NCBI RefSeq assembly: GCF_900188425.1
Contig: NZ_FZON01000023.1
Coordinates: 1 to 64,000, forward strand
Direction of reading: 5' to 3'
Source: Antarctobacter heliothermus
GTDB taxonomy: Bacteria > Pseudomonadota > Alphaproteobacteria > Rhodobacterales > Rhodobacteraceae
Length of the DNA stretch: 64,000 nt
Shown one piece after another: positions 29,007 through 36,696 of this stretch. The notes below the pieces were generated by a model. It saw only the letters and a list, made by a program, of their open reading frames with translations, made no database searches and was not told where the DNA came from. The first letter of the stretch is position 1. Each line of letters begins with the position of its first letter. Both the position numbers and the translations under genes were made by a program.

Positions 29007-29359
29007 TTTGCGCGCGGGGTGGCCCGCGATGAGAGGCCGTGTTTGGGGTGATGAAATCGGGGTGTTTCGGTTGAAAGCCGTGGCATGGTTTGAGGTTTGG
29101 ATGTGGGTAGATCAGGGGTGGGTTTCGGCCCGGAGCGGCCGTTCAGCATCTCGGGTGTTCTCGTCCGCTCACTGCCCTAAGCGTGCCTCTGTACTGGGTG
29201 CAGCGTTCGCCGCCATGATGAAAGTCAGCAAAGAGTCTGAGGGCAGCGATCCGACGGCAACTCCTGCACTCTAGGGCAAGTTATAGGTCTGACAGTCCGA
29301 GTCTGGAGATCTGGTGAAAGTGTGATAGAGAAAGCAACACATAAGCGGAGGCAGCCTAT
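29007..29359. other. Non-coding left flank of the island
   Basis: No convincing gene is visible. One 88-codon frame (29008-29274) lacks a ribosome site and a family signature. An imperfect inverted repeat of ~15 bases (GTCCGCTCACTGCCC near 29165 against GGGCAGCGATCCGAC near 29240) is present. Base composition turns AT-richer from about 29280 onward, which I take as the approximate left edge of the transferred segment. Confidence 0.5.
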
Positions 29360-29400
29360 CTGTACAGGTCGAGGCTTTGCCTACAACCATATAATATAAA
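29360..29400 (+). promoter_or_regulatory. Promoter and possible operator of the DUF262-HEPN pair
   Basis: A perfect TATAAT -10 hexamer lies at 29390-29395, 14 bases before the GTG start at 29410, so the predicted mRNA has a leader of only about 8 bases. Around the -35 position lies an 8-bp palindrome CTGTACAG (29360-29367) instead of a good TTGACA, which may be an operator for autoregulation. The evidence is by eye only. Confidence 0.55.
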
Positions 29401-29409
29401 GGGTGACAC

Positions 29410-30477
29410 GTGAAAGCCTTTGACGTTCGCGCATACTCCGTCTCAGACTTCAACGAATGGTATCTAGATGGAAAGTTGGACCTTTCGCCTGATTTTCAAC
29501 GTCGGTCAGTTTGGTCATCATCTGCCAAGGCATTTCTTGCCGATACCATCATTCGAGGGAAGCCCTTCCCAAAGGTCATCCTGATGCAAGAATACAAGGA
29601 TGGTAAGCTTCTCCGGGTTGTAGTGGATGGACAGCAAAGGCTTCGCGCCATCTTCGACTTCATCAACGATGGGATAAAAATTTCCAGAGCTCACAACAAA
29701 GAATTCGCAGGGCTGACCTTTTCGCAACTCCCGGAGGACATGCAGGACGACTTCATGCAGTATGAAGTGGGCTGCGACGTGCTCAATTCCGCTCCTTTAG
29801 AAGAGCTCCTCGATATTTTTGCGAGGATTAACAGATATACTGTAAAATTGAACGGTCAAGAAATGAGAAATGCTTCATACAGTGGCTTCTTCAAATCTGC
29901 CGCTTACGAAATTGGCTATGAGAACCTGGATCATTGGCTTTCTTCTGGCATCCTGTCCAAAACATCAATCAACAGGATGGCTGAGGCAGAACTCGCGTCC
30001 GATTTGCTTGGCTGCTTCTTGGTGCAAATGCAATCATCAAAGGCCGTTGAGACCACTTACAAGCGCTTTGAAGACGAAGAAGGCGCAATTCCTGAGGTGC
30101 GTGCGCGCCTCAGGAATGCCATCCATGCGGTTGCGAGTGTGTATACAAATGACGAGATAAAAGGATCAGCTTGGTCGAGTAAGCATATGTACTTTTCTCT
30201 CGTGACTACGCTTGGCCACCTTCAGCATGAAATCGAAGGCCTGCCAGAGACGCCGCTTTGTGAGAATATTCTTGACGAAACTCAAAAGTTGAAGTCCGTT
30301 TTGAATGGAATTAGCGCCGATTACGCTTCCTATTCACCTCAACCAAAACGCGCAATGGCGCCCGAGCATCTGAAGCCGTTCATTCGGGCTTCAACTTTGG
30401 CAACAACGGATACACAGGCAAGAGTTGCACGATCTGTTTATATTCTCTCGGTTTTAGAGGCGCATTTTGACGATTGA
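29410..30477 (+). CDS. DUF262 (ParB-like, GmrS-N-type) protein without nuclease domain
   Basis: A 355-residue protein whose N-terminal ~160 residues are a DUF262 domain: PDFQRRSVWS (27-36), the ParB-like VDGQQRLRAIFDF (72-84) and IFARINRYTVKLN (136-148). In GmrSD type IV restriction enzymes this fold binds and hydrolyses nucleotides; there the HNH DUF1524 domain cuts DNA. Here no DUF1524 is present; residues 160-355 are helical with no motif I know. The start is a GTG at 29410 with a weak AAGGGTG site. The stop lies inside the next gene, a HEPN protein, suggesting joint action. Codon use is unlike the host. Confidence 0.88.
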   Translation: MKAFDVRAYSVSDFNEWYLDGKLDLSPDFQRRSVWSSSAKAFLADTIIRGKPFPKVILMQEYKDGKLLRVVVDGQQRLRAIFDFINDGIKISRAHNKEFAGLTFSQLPEDMQDDFMQYEVGCDVLNSAPLEELLDIFARINRYTVKLNGQEMRNASYSGFFKSAAYEIGYENLDHWLSSGILSKTSINRMAEAELASDLLGCFLVQMQSSKAVETTYKRFEDEEGAIPEVRARLRNAIHAVASVYTNDEIKGSAWSSKHMYFSLVTTLGHLQHEIEGLPETPLCENILDETQKLKSVLNGISADYASYSPQPKRAMAPEHLKPFIRASTLATTDTQARVARSVYILSVLEAHFDD

Positions 30478-31075
30478 AGAGGAGATTGATCATTTTGACA
30501 CGAATTGTCATTTGCTTCTGACTTTTGTCAACGAATTGGCGACTGTAGCTGGCACCGAGAAAACCGAACAACATACTTTTCTTGCAGAAGCCGTGACTTT
30601 TCGTCTTTATCGCGTTTACGAAAGATTGGTTCGGTCTGCATTTCTGCACTACTGTGTAACGAACGAGACACTGCAAGGAGCACAGGTGGTTTCCAAGCTA
30701 ACCTGCCCGGATTGGGAGACAGCGGAAGACATTCTTAAATCCGGAAACAAATTTCTCGATTGGGGTAATGTGGTATCTGTTAAAAAAATTTCTAACTTGG
30801 TATTTCGGGAGGGGTTTCCAATTGGTGAAATGCTCGCCCCTTTCCATTCGGATTTAATAAATTTGCAACGACTACGAAACTTCGTTGCGCACGACAGCAA
30901 GGAAGCTGAGGAAGGGTTCAAACGCGCAAGAACACAATATGTTCGCATTGGTGATGCTGAGCCAAGAACAGTCGGGGAGTTAGCACTGTATCGAAGAGAT
31001 TCGCGATCTGATGTTACCTTGAAAAAAATCCACACAAAGGTATCCGGGCTGAGTAGCATGCTCACTTCTCTTTAG
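30467..31075 (+). CDS. HEPN-domain putative RNase (MAE_28990/MAE_18760-like)
   Basis: A 202-residue, mostly helical protein with the HEPN ribonuclease motif R-x4-H as R137-N-F-V-A-H142 in LQRLRNFVAHDS. An earlier helix FRLYRVYERLVRSAFLHYC (45-63) fits the four-helix HEPN bundle. The resemblance is to HEPN families often named MAE_28990/MAE_18760-like, which I recall being found beside DUF262 proteins. It starts with TTG at 30467, with AGAGG upstream, overlapping the DUF262 gene by 11 bases; no in-frame ATG exists before residue ~122. Predicted role: RNA-cleaving effector or toxin, with the DUF262 protein as sensor or regulator. Confidence 0.78.
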   Translation: MTIEEEIDHFDTNCHLLLTFVNELATVAGTEKTEQHTFLAEAVTFRLYRVYERLVRSAFLHYCVTNETLQGAQVVSKLTCPDWETAEDILKSGNKFLDWGNVVSVKKISNLVFREGFPIGEMLAPFHSDLINLQRLRNFVAHDSKEAEEGFKRARTQYVRIGDAEPRTVGELALYRRDSRSDVTLKKIHTKVSGLSSMLTSL

Positions 31076-31422
31076 TGGGCAGCCAAGAATAGCCGCAGGC
31101 TTCGCCATGCTGTCGATCAGTGTAGCAGATTCATCGGCGGCTTTCTGCACTTGGCTGAAATATTCGCACGCGCTGGCCGAGGTCCGCTTCCTCCGCATTG
31201 CTGACCTTGGTGCACCGTGCAACAACGCCGCTCCCCACCCAAAACTTGGAGGCCGCAGCGCGCGTTGACAGCGCGCCCACTCCCCCAAACCGGCTCTCGC
31301 GTTTCCCGGCGCTGAACACCGCGTTCTTTTCAGGGATTGCGCCAAGGTTTCCGTCAAATAGGTCCGCCCCCGGCGGAATGCCCGACTTGCGGCGAGGCGC
31401 AAAAACCGCCTAAGCCGGGGGG
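31076..31422. other. Right flank of the island, probably decayed sequence
   Basis: About 350 bases contain no convincing gene. Reverse-strand frames (e.g. 31131-31319, and one with a peptide such as CEYFSQVQKAADESATLIDSMAKPA around 31080-31190) look partly protein-like but have no start signal, overlap the HEPN gene end, or lack a family match. GC content returns to host level by ~31250. This could be the remnant of a gene truncated by the island's arrival. Confidence 0.45.
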
Positions 31423-32175
31423 ATGTTGTTGCGCGCGCTCTTGCTTTTGGTCGTTGTTGTCGCGCTTTCGGGGGCGGCGACCTGGTATTTCGGCCATGAG
31501 GTGCTGATTGCGCTGGGGCTGATCCTGACCCAACTCAAGGTGCTGATGAAAAAGCTGTTCGGCGTCGAATTGCCGGTGCTTTTTGTCTGGCTCAAGACTC
31601 AGGGCGCGATGTTTTTCCGGGTCGAGCTGATCAAGAAATGGCTCATGACCTCGGTCCTGCCCTTGATGCTGGGCAAGGCGCTGTTGCGGCGCATTCAACT
31701 GCTGGTGAAGCGCTATCTGGAGGTCGTGCAGCTGCGCTATGCGCGGCTGTTGGCGTGGTTCAACCGGCTGAGTCCGCTGGAGCGTGCGGTGGCGTGGATG
31801 GTGATTCTGTTTGCCTCGCTGGCCTTGTCGGTGACCTCGATGGGGCTGTGGCTGATCCTGTTTTCGGTGCAATTGCCGCTGTGGCTGGTGGCGGCGGGCG
31901 GGGCGGCGCTGCGGCTGACGTGGTCAACGCTGCAAAAGGGCCTGTTCAAGGCGCTGGCGTTTCTGCAGCTTGGCTGGCTGTGGAAAGGCATCAAGCGGCT
32001 GCTGCCCGCCGCTGTGCTGGAGCGCAAGCGGCGCACCGAGTTTCGCATCGCCCGCGCGGTTGTGCGGCGGCGGCGCATGACGTTGAAGCAACTGGTGGAC
32101 CGCAAGGGGCGGCTGCCGTTCAAGCTGGGCGTGTTGGCGGAGTATCTGTTCCACCCGCCGGGGCGCAAGCGATAG
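31423..32175 (+). CDS. Hypothetical membrane protein
   Basis: A 250-residue basic membrane protein. It has an N-terminal hydrophobic segment (RALLLLVVVVALSGAATWYFG), a second cluster of helices near 125-165 (VAWMVILFASLALSV.. LWLILFSVQLPLWLVAAGGAAL), and a C-terminal Arg/Lys-rich tail (ERKRRTEFRIARAVVRRRRM). No family recognised. It is the first host-like gene after the island. Confidence 0.65.
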   Translation: MLLRALLLLVVVVALSGAATWYFGHEVLIALGLILTQLKVLMKKLFGVELPVLFVWLKTQGAMFFRVELIKKWLMTSVLPLMLGKALLRRIQLLVKRYLEVVQLRYARLLAWFNRLSPLERAVAWMVILFASLALSVTSMGLWLILFSVQLPLWLVAAGGAALRLTWSTLQKGLFKALAFLQLGWLWKGIKRLLPAAVLERKRRTEFRIARAVVRRRRMTLKQLVDRKGRLPFKLGVLAEYLFHPPGRKR

Positions 32176-32183
32176 GGGCGCCG

Positions 32184-32891
32184 TCAGGCGGCGGTCGGGG
32201 GAAAGACCTGTCGCCGAAAGATCGGGCTGAGGCCGATCAGCACCAGCACAATCGACAGCAGGCACCAGACCGCTGGCATCTCATTGGGGTTGCTGGTCAG
32301 GCCGGAGGCCAGCAGCGGCCCGACCAGCGTGTTGAGGACGGCAAAGCGCCACGCTCCGTAGAGGCAGGGCAACAGCAGGCTGGCCAGCAGGTAGTCGGGG
32401 TATTGCCCGATCCCGCCGACCCAATGGGCGAGGCTGAACAGGTTGTTCAACGGCATGGTCCAGCCGATGTGCCAGTCGCCCGAGATGGTGCAGAACGCCG
32501 CCCCGCACAGTGGTGTGCCGGGCAGGCAAGTGCCCAGCCAGTCGGCCGGGATCAGCCGCGCCAGTAGCGTGAGCGAGGCCAGCGAGGCCAGTGTCAGCAC
32601 CCGCCGTCTGGTGCGCGGGTCGATGCCCGGTCCGACCAGGGCAAGGCAGAACAGGTTGATCATGATGGGCTGAAAGGCGATGTGCAGGTAGGACAGCACC
32701 GTCACGGTGGTATTGGCGGGTGTGCCACATTGGTCGACCACGCCATAGCCCCAGGCCTGCAAGCCCTCCATCAGGGTGAAATAGCCCAGCGTGCCCCAGA
32801 TGCCCGCCGGGTCGCCACGCCGCCATGTGGCGACGGTGGCGGCGGTCCCAAGCCCGACCATGGCAAAAGTGGCGGTTTCGCTCCAGCACAT
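32184..32891 (-). CDS. DUF5765 family membrane protein
   Basis: A 235-residue protein with seven or so hydrophobic segments starting with MCWSETATFAMVGLGTAATV, a pattern I associate with DUF5765, a family of unknown function common in Rhodobacterales. Conserved-looking Trp and Cys residues occur in the loops (WGYGVVDQCGTPAN; CLPGTPLCGAAFC; GDWHIGWTMPLNN). Its stop lies 8 bases from the convergent gene upstream. Confidence 0.72.
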   Translation of the reverse strand: MCWSETATFAMVGLGTAATVATWRRGDPAGIWGTLGYFTLMEGLQAWGYGVVDQCGTPANTTVTVLSYLHIAFQPIMINLFCLALVGPGIDPRTRRRVLTLASLASLTLLARLIPADWLGTCLPGTPLCGAAFCTISGDWHIGWTMPLNNLFSLAHWVGGIGQYPDYLLASLLLPCLYGAWRFAVLNTLVGPLLASGLTSNPNEMPAVWCLLSIVLVLIGLSPIFRRQVFPPTAA

Positions 32892-33024
32892 GTGTTTGCT
32901 CCCTTGGGCATAGATTTCTGGAAAGGACGGGCAAGGTCAATGCCATAGCGGTGCGGCGGTGTTTTCGCTTGTCCTTGGGGCCGTTCCGCGCGAGGGGACG
33001 GCCCGGACAGACGCAGGAGACGTG

Positions 33025-33618
33025 ATGGAAGCGGTACTGGCGGGGTTTGCCCTGGGGTTGAGCCTGATCCTTGCGATCGGGGCGCAGAACGCCTTTGTGC
33101 TGCGGCAAGGGCTGCGGCGGGTGCATGTGCTGCCGGTGGTGCTGGTTTGTGCCGTGTCGGACGCGGCGCTGATTGCCGCCGGGGTGGCGGGCTTTGGCGC
33201 GCTGGTCGAGGCGGTGCCGGGGCTGGAATGGGGGATGCGCCTGTTCGGGGCGGCGTTCCTGATCTGGTACGGGGCCAAGACGCTGTACGCGGCCTGGAAA
33301 GGCGGCGCGGTGCTGGCGGCGGGCGAGGGCGCGCAGAGCCTGCGGGCGGCCGTGCTGACCTGTCTGGCGCTGACATGGCTGAACCCGCATGTCTACCTGG
33401 ACACGGTGGTCCTGTTGGGCGCGGTGTCGGCGCAGTACGATGACCGGCTGGGCTTTGCGCTGGGCGCGATGACGGCCTCTTTCGTGTTTTTCTTTTCGCT
33501 GGGCTATGGCGCGCGGGCGCTGGCGCCGCTGTTTGCGCGGCCCTCGGCGTGGCGGGTGCTGGATCTGGTGATCGGGCTGACCATGTGGGCCATCGCGGCC
33601 AAGCTGATCGTGATGTGA
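33025..33618 (+). CDS. LysE/ArgO-family amino acid exporter
   Basis: A 197-residue inner-membrane exporter of the LysE superfamily with six hydrophobic helices. Signatures include LILAIGAQNAFVLRQGLRR near the N-terminus and the TWLNPHVYLDTVVLLG motif in the middle, both as in E. coli ArgO. Lysine or arginine efflux is inferred. The ATG at 33025 has AGGAGA upstream; the frame extends 22 codons further without one. Confidence 0.92.
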   Translation: MEAVLAGFALGLSLILAIGAQNAFVLRQGLRRVHVLPVVLVCAVSDAALIAAGVAGFGALVEAVPGLEWGMRLFGAAFLIWYGAKTLYAAWKGGAVLAAGEGAQSLRAAVLTCLALTWLNPHVYLDTVVLLGAVSAQYDDRLGFALGAMTASFVFFFSLGYGARALAPLFARPSAWRVLDLVIGLTMWAIAAKLIVM

Positions 33619-33662
33619 TCCGCGGGGCTTGTGCCTGCGGATCAATGGGCTAAGCCTTGGGC

Positions 33663-34562
33663 ATGGTGGACAATGTGCAGAGCCCGGCGCGGGGCGTGTT
33701 CTGGATGGTGGTGACGGGGCTGTGCTTTGTCGCGGTGACCGCCTTGGTGAAATCGCTGGGCCAGCGCATCCCGGCGGCGGAATCGGCCTTTTTGCGCTAT
33801 GTGCTGGGGTTGGTCTTTTTGCTGCCTGTCGCGCAAAGCCTGTTGCGGACAAAACTGACGCCGCGGCTGTGGCGGCTGTTTTCCCTGCGGGCGCTGTTCC
33901 ACACCATCGGCGTGGTGCTGTGGTTCTATGCCATGACCCGCATCCCCATCGCCGAGGTGACGGCGCTGAACTACATCAACCCGGTCTATGTGACGGTTCT
34001 GGCGGTGATCTTTCTGGGCGAACGGCTGGCGCTGCGGCGGGTCATGGCGATTGTGGCGGCGCTGATCGGCGCGCTGATGATCCTGCGGCCGGGGTTCCGG
34101 GAACTGGACCCGGGGCATTTTGCAATCATGGGGACGGCACTGTTGTTTGCCGGATCGTACCTGCTGGCCAAGATCCTGTCAGGAGAGGTGCGCGCGACAC
34201 TGGTGGTGGCGCTGTTGTCCGTCGGCGTGACCATCGGCCTTGCGCCGCTGGCGATTGCGGTCTGGGTCTGGCCGACGTGGGGGGAGCTGCTGGTGCTGCT
34301 GGGCGTGGCGTTTTTCGCCACCGCCGGACATTACACCATGACACTGGCCTTTGCAGCCGCCCCGGTGACGGTGACGCAGCCGGTGACGTTCCTGCAACTG
34401 GTCTGGGCCGTGGCGCTGGGCGCAATTGTCTTTGGCGAACCTGTGGACCCTTGGGTCATTGCGGGCGGATCGCTGATTATGGCGGCGGTGATTTTCATCA
34501 CCTGGCGTGAGGCGGTGCTGAAGCGGCGGATCACGCCGCTGGTGTCGGAAACCAAGACCTGA
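33663..34562 (+). CDS. EamA/DMT-family transporter
   Basis: A ~299-residue permease with ten predicted helices in two EamA repeats (VFWMVVTGLCFVAVTALVKSLG; second half with FFATAGHYTMTLAFAAAPVTVTQPVTFLQLVWAV). The ATG at 33663 is used; a TTG two codons earlier is also possible. Substrate unknown. It lies 44 bases after the LysE gene, possibly co-transcribed. Confidence 0.87.
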   Translation: MVDNVQSPARGVFWMVVTGLCFVAVTALVKSLGQRIPAAESAFLRYVLGLVFLLPVAQSLLRTKLTPRLWRLFSLRALFHTIGVVLWFYAMTRIPIAEVTALNYINPVYVTVLAVIFLGERLALRRVMAIVAALIGALMILRPGFRELDPGHFAIMGTALLFAGSYLLAKILSGEVRATLVVALLSVGVTIGLAPLAIAVWVWPTWGELLVLLGVAFFATAGHYTMTLAFAAAPVTVTQPVTFLQLVWAVALGAIVFGEPVDPWVIAGGSLIMAAVIFITWREAVLKRRITPLVSETKT

Positions 34563-34673
34563 CGCGGGGACGCGCGGTCACGTTTCGCTGAAACTCCTTC
34601 GATAAGGCGCAATCGCGCCCTATTTTTTAACGATGATGCAAGCATTCGCGTGCAGCATATCAGGAGGAATTGG

Positions 34674-34871
34674 ATGTTTGCGGAGGGTAGAATGACTGAC
34701 GACATGACAGAGATCGAGGATTTCCTGCTGAGCGAACGGCAGAAGGTTCTTTCCGAGGCAGAGTGGCGGTTCCGCATGCGCGGCTATGGCTACAACCTGC
34801 GGCGCACCGACAACGGCGTCGAAGTGGCACGACTGCCGCAGAACCGGGTACTGGGCACGCTGAACCTCTGA
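34674..34871 (+). CDS. Small hypothetical protein
   Basis: A 65-residue charged protein (EIEDFLLSERQKVLSEAEWRFRMRGYGYNLRR..) with no recognised domain. Two starts each have a strong ribosome site: ATG 34674 behind AGGAGG and ATG 34692 behind GGAGGG. The close tandem sites and the well-formed frame support a real gene. It stands alone between a transporter and the DUF1036 gene. Confidence 0.65.
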   Translation: MFAEGRMTDDMTEIEDFLLSERQKVLSEAEWRFRMRGYGYNLRRTDNGVEVARLPQNRVLGTLNL

Positions 34872-34943
34872 AGTTGCGTCAAAAGGCTCGACAGGGCGTC
34901 TGCACGACGGTTCTGATGTCTTCCCAGACAGGGAGGACAGGAT

Positions 34944-35981
34944 TTGACGACACGGACTTTTCTATGTGCCGCGTATGCGTTTGCGGTAGTGCCAATGGCC
35001 GCGCAGGCCGGGCTGGACGTTTGCAACAACACGGACCTGCGGCAAAGCGTGGCCATCGGCTACGAGGCACCGGGCGGGATCTGGACATCCGAGGGCTGGT
35101 GGCAACTGGCACCGGGAGAATGCAAGACGGTGATGGGGCGCGCCCTGGACCGCCGGTATTTCTACTACAGGGCAACGGTCAAGGGCGGCGAATTCGACGG
35201 GCCTTTTGCGTTTTGCAGCACCTCTGGGGCGTTTACCATCGAGGGCGACAAGGATTGCGCCGCGCGGGGCTATGACAGCACGCGCTTTCGCAAGGTCGAT
35301 ACTGGCGAGGCTGCGGATTTTACCCTGACACTGGTGGCCGACGGGGCCATGCCGGGGCCGGACCCTGATCACAGCGACGAGGATATGCCGCTGGAAAGCG
35401 CTGTGCCTTTCGCGCGTGGCAGTCTGGGCGAACCGTTTACCCAAAACGGCATCTTTACCGGCTGTGAGCTGATCGACGGGTTGGATTTTTGCAGCTTTGA
35501 GGTCGAGGGCTGGCGCTATCACGCCTATTACGGCGGCGGTTCGGCAGACAGCATCCTGGACGATCTGCAACACTGGCCGATGCCTCTGGCGGTCGAGATC
35601 GAAGGCGACATGGTCAACTATGGCGACATCACGGTCGAGGTGGCGCTGGCGCGCGTGACAGAGGTGTTTGACGGCGATTTCTTTGCCGAGGAACGGCGCA
35701 TGATGCAGGGAACGTGGCAGTCGGTGGACGATCCCGAAGCGCAATTCACGATCGCGGGCGCGGATGTCTATGACTACTACGGCGGCGAATTCATCGGCCA
35801 CCAGTGGATGACGCTGGGCGGGACGTGCCCGGATGCGCCCTATGAGGGGATCGGGTTCACCCGGACCGAATTGGAGACGCAGGACAGCTGGTGCGAGCAT
35901 CTGGGCGAGGTGACGGCGGATCGGCTGGAATTGATCATCCCCGAATTGGGCGATGTTCTGACCTATCGCCGGGTGGACTGA
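34944..35981 (+). CDS. Secreted DUF1036 domain protein
   Basis: A 345-residue protein with signal peptide (1-22, VVPMAAQAG). Residues ~24-130 are a DUF1036 domain: LDVCNNTDLRQSVAIGYEAPGGIWTSEGWWQLAPGEC, then ALDRRYFYYRATV. The C-terminal half has paired cysteines (GCELIDGLDFCSFEV; GGTCPD..DSWCEHLG) and no recognised domain. The start is a TTG at 34944 behind GGGAGG. A hairpin terminator follows. Confidence 0.8.
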   Translation: MTTRTFLCAAYAFAVVPMAAQAGLDVCNNTDLRQSVAIGYEAPGGIWTSEGWWQLAPGECKTVMGRALDRRYFYYRATVKGGEFDGPFAFCSTSGAFTIEGDKDCAARGYDSTRFRKVDTGEAADFTLTLVADGAMPGPDPDHSDEDMPLESAVPFARGSLGEPFTQNGIFTGCELIDGLDFCSFEVEGWRYHAYYGGGSADSILDDLQHWPMPLAVEIEGDMVNYGDITVEVALARVTEVFDGDFFAEERRMMQGTWQSVDDPEAQFTIAGADVYDYYGGEFIGHQWMTLGGTCPDAPYEGIGFTRTELETQDSWCEHLGEVTADRLELIIPELGDVLTYRRVD

Positions 35982-36027
35982 TCCCCGCGCGATGGACGTT
36001 TTGGGCAGACATGTTTTGGGCAGACAC

Positions 36028-36065
36028 AAAGCGCCGGTTCCCGGGCGGGGGGCCGGCGCTTTTGC
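36028..36065 (+). terminator. Hairpin terminator after the DUF1036 gene
   Basis: AAAGCGCCGG (36028-36037) pairs with CCGGCGCTTT (36053-36062) around a GC-rich loop, followed by a short T run. It lies 47 bases past the stop and insulates the bet operon promoter downstream. Confidence 0.8.
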
Positions 36066-36093
36066 GTGCGGTTGTTGGGGTTGGTGTTTTTGA

Positions 36094-36109
36094 TTGACTC
36101 GCCAGTCAA
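36094..36109 (+). promoter_or_regulatory. betI: Putative BetI operator
   Basis: The inverted repeat TTGACT-CGCC-AGTCAA lies 20 bases upstream of the betI ATG, where an autoregulating TetR-family repressor would bind. In the Bet family, BetI represses its own operon and is relieved by choline. Assignment is by position and symmetry. Confidence 0.65.
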
Positions 36110-36129
36110 CGAAACTCATACCTGCCGAC

Positions 36130-36696
36130 ATGCCAAAGATCGGACAAGAACCAATCCGGCGCGCCGCGCTCATGGAGGCCACGGTGGCCGAGATCGGCGA
36201 GGCCGGGTCGCTGGACGTGACCGTGTCCCGGATCGCGCGGCGGGCGGGCATGTCCAGCGCGCTGGCGCATCACTATTTCGGCGGCAAGGCGCAGATCTTT
36301 CTGGCCGCCATGCGCCACATCCTGACCGAATACGGGGCAGAGGTGCGCAGCGCGCTGGCCGCCGCGCCTTCCGGCGCGCGGTTTGAGGCGGTCATCGAGG
36401 CGAACTTTGCCGACAGCTGTTTTCGTTCCGACACGGTTGCGGCCTGGCTGAATTTCTATGTGCTGGCGCGCAAGGAACCAGAGGCGGCGCGCCTGTTGCA
36501 GGTCTATCAACGGCGGCTGCATTCCAATCTGGTCCACGCCTTGCGCGACCGCGCAGACAATCCCGACGCCGTGGCGCAGCAGATCGCGGCACTGATCGAC
36601 GGCGTCTACCTGCGCGCCGCCCTGTCGGGCAGCGGCGTCGAAGGGGCCGCCTGCCAAGTCATCCAAACCGCCCACGCCCTGATGAGGACGACATGA
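36130..36696 (+). CDS. betI: Transcriptional repressor BetI (TetR family)
   Basis: A 188-residue TetR-type repressor. The DNA-binding helix-turn-helix is at ~27-50 (VTVSRIARRAGMSSALAHHYFGGK), and the rest matches BetI (AWLNFYVLARKEPEAARLLQVYQRRLHSNL). It is expected to repress the operon in the absence of choline. The ATG at 36130 starts the family-typical MPKIGQEPIRR; an upstream frame extension lies in the operator. Its stop overlaps betC (ATGA). Confidence 0.94.
   Translation: MPKIGQEPIRRAALMEATVAEIGEAGSLDVTVSRIARRAGMSSALAHHYFGGKAQIFLAAMRHILTEYGAEVRSALAAAPSGARFEAVIEANFADSCFRSDTVAAWLNFYVLARKEPEAARLLQVYQRRLHSNLVHALRDRADNPDAVAQQIAALIDGVYLRAALSGSGVEGAACQVIQTAHALMRTT

Larger units (their letters stand above)
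29280..31080. other. AT-rich two-gene island (putative defence or TA cassette)
   Basis: From about 29280 to 31080 the sequence is visibly AT-richer than all flanking genes and uses codons such as ATA, AGA, TTA and AAA that are scarce elsewhere in the window. It holds exactly two overlapping genes and its own promoter, sits between a terminator plus repeat element and decayed sequence, and carries no transposase or integrase. This suggests horizontal gain; the edges are approximate. Confidence 0.7.

Noticed and set aside
29008-29274. An 88-codon frame left of the island
   Set aside because: Biased Trp/Arg composition, no ribosome site and no family signature; more likely non-coding.
29410-31075. 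Calling the pair a standard GmrSD type IV restriction system
   Set aside because: GmrSD requires the DUF1524 HNH nuclease; neither protein shows it, and the partner is a HEPN protein instead.
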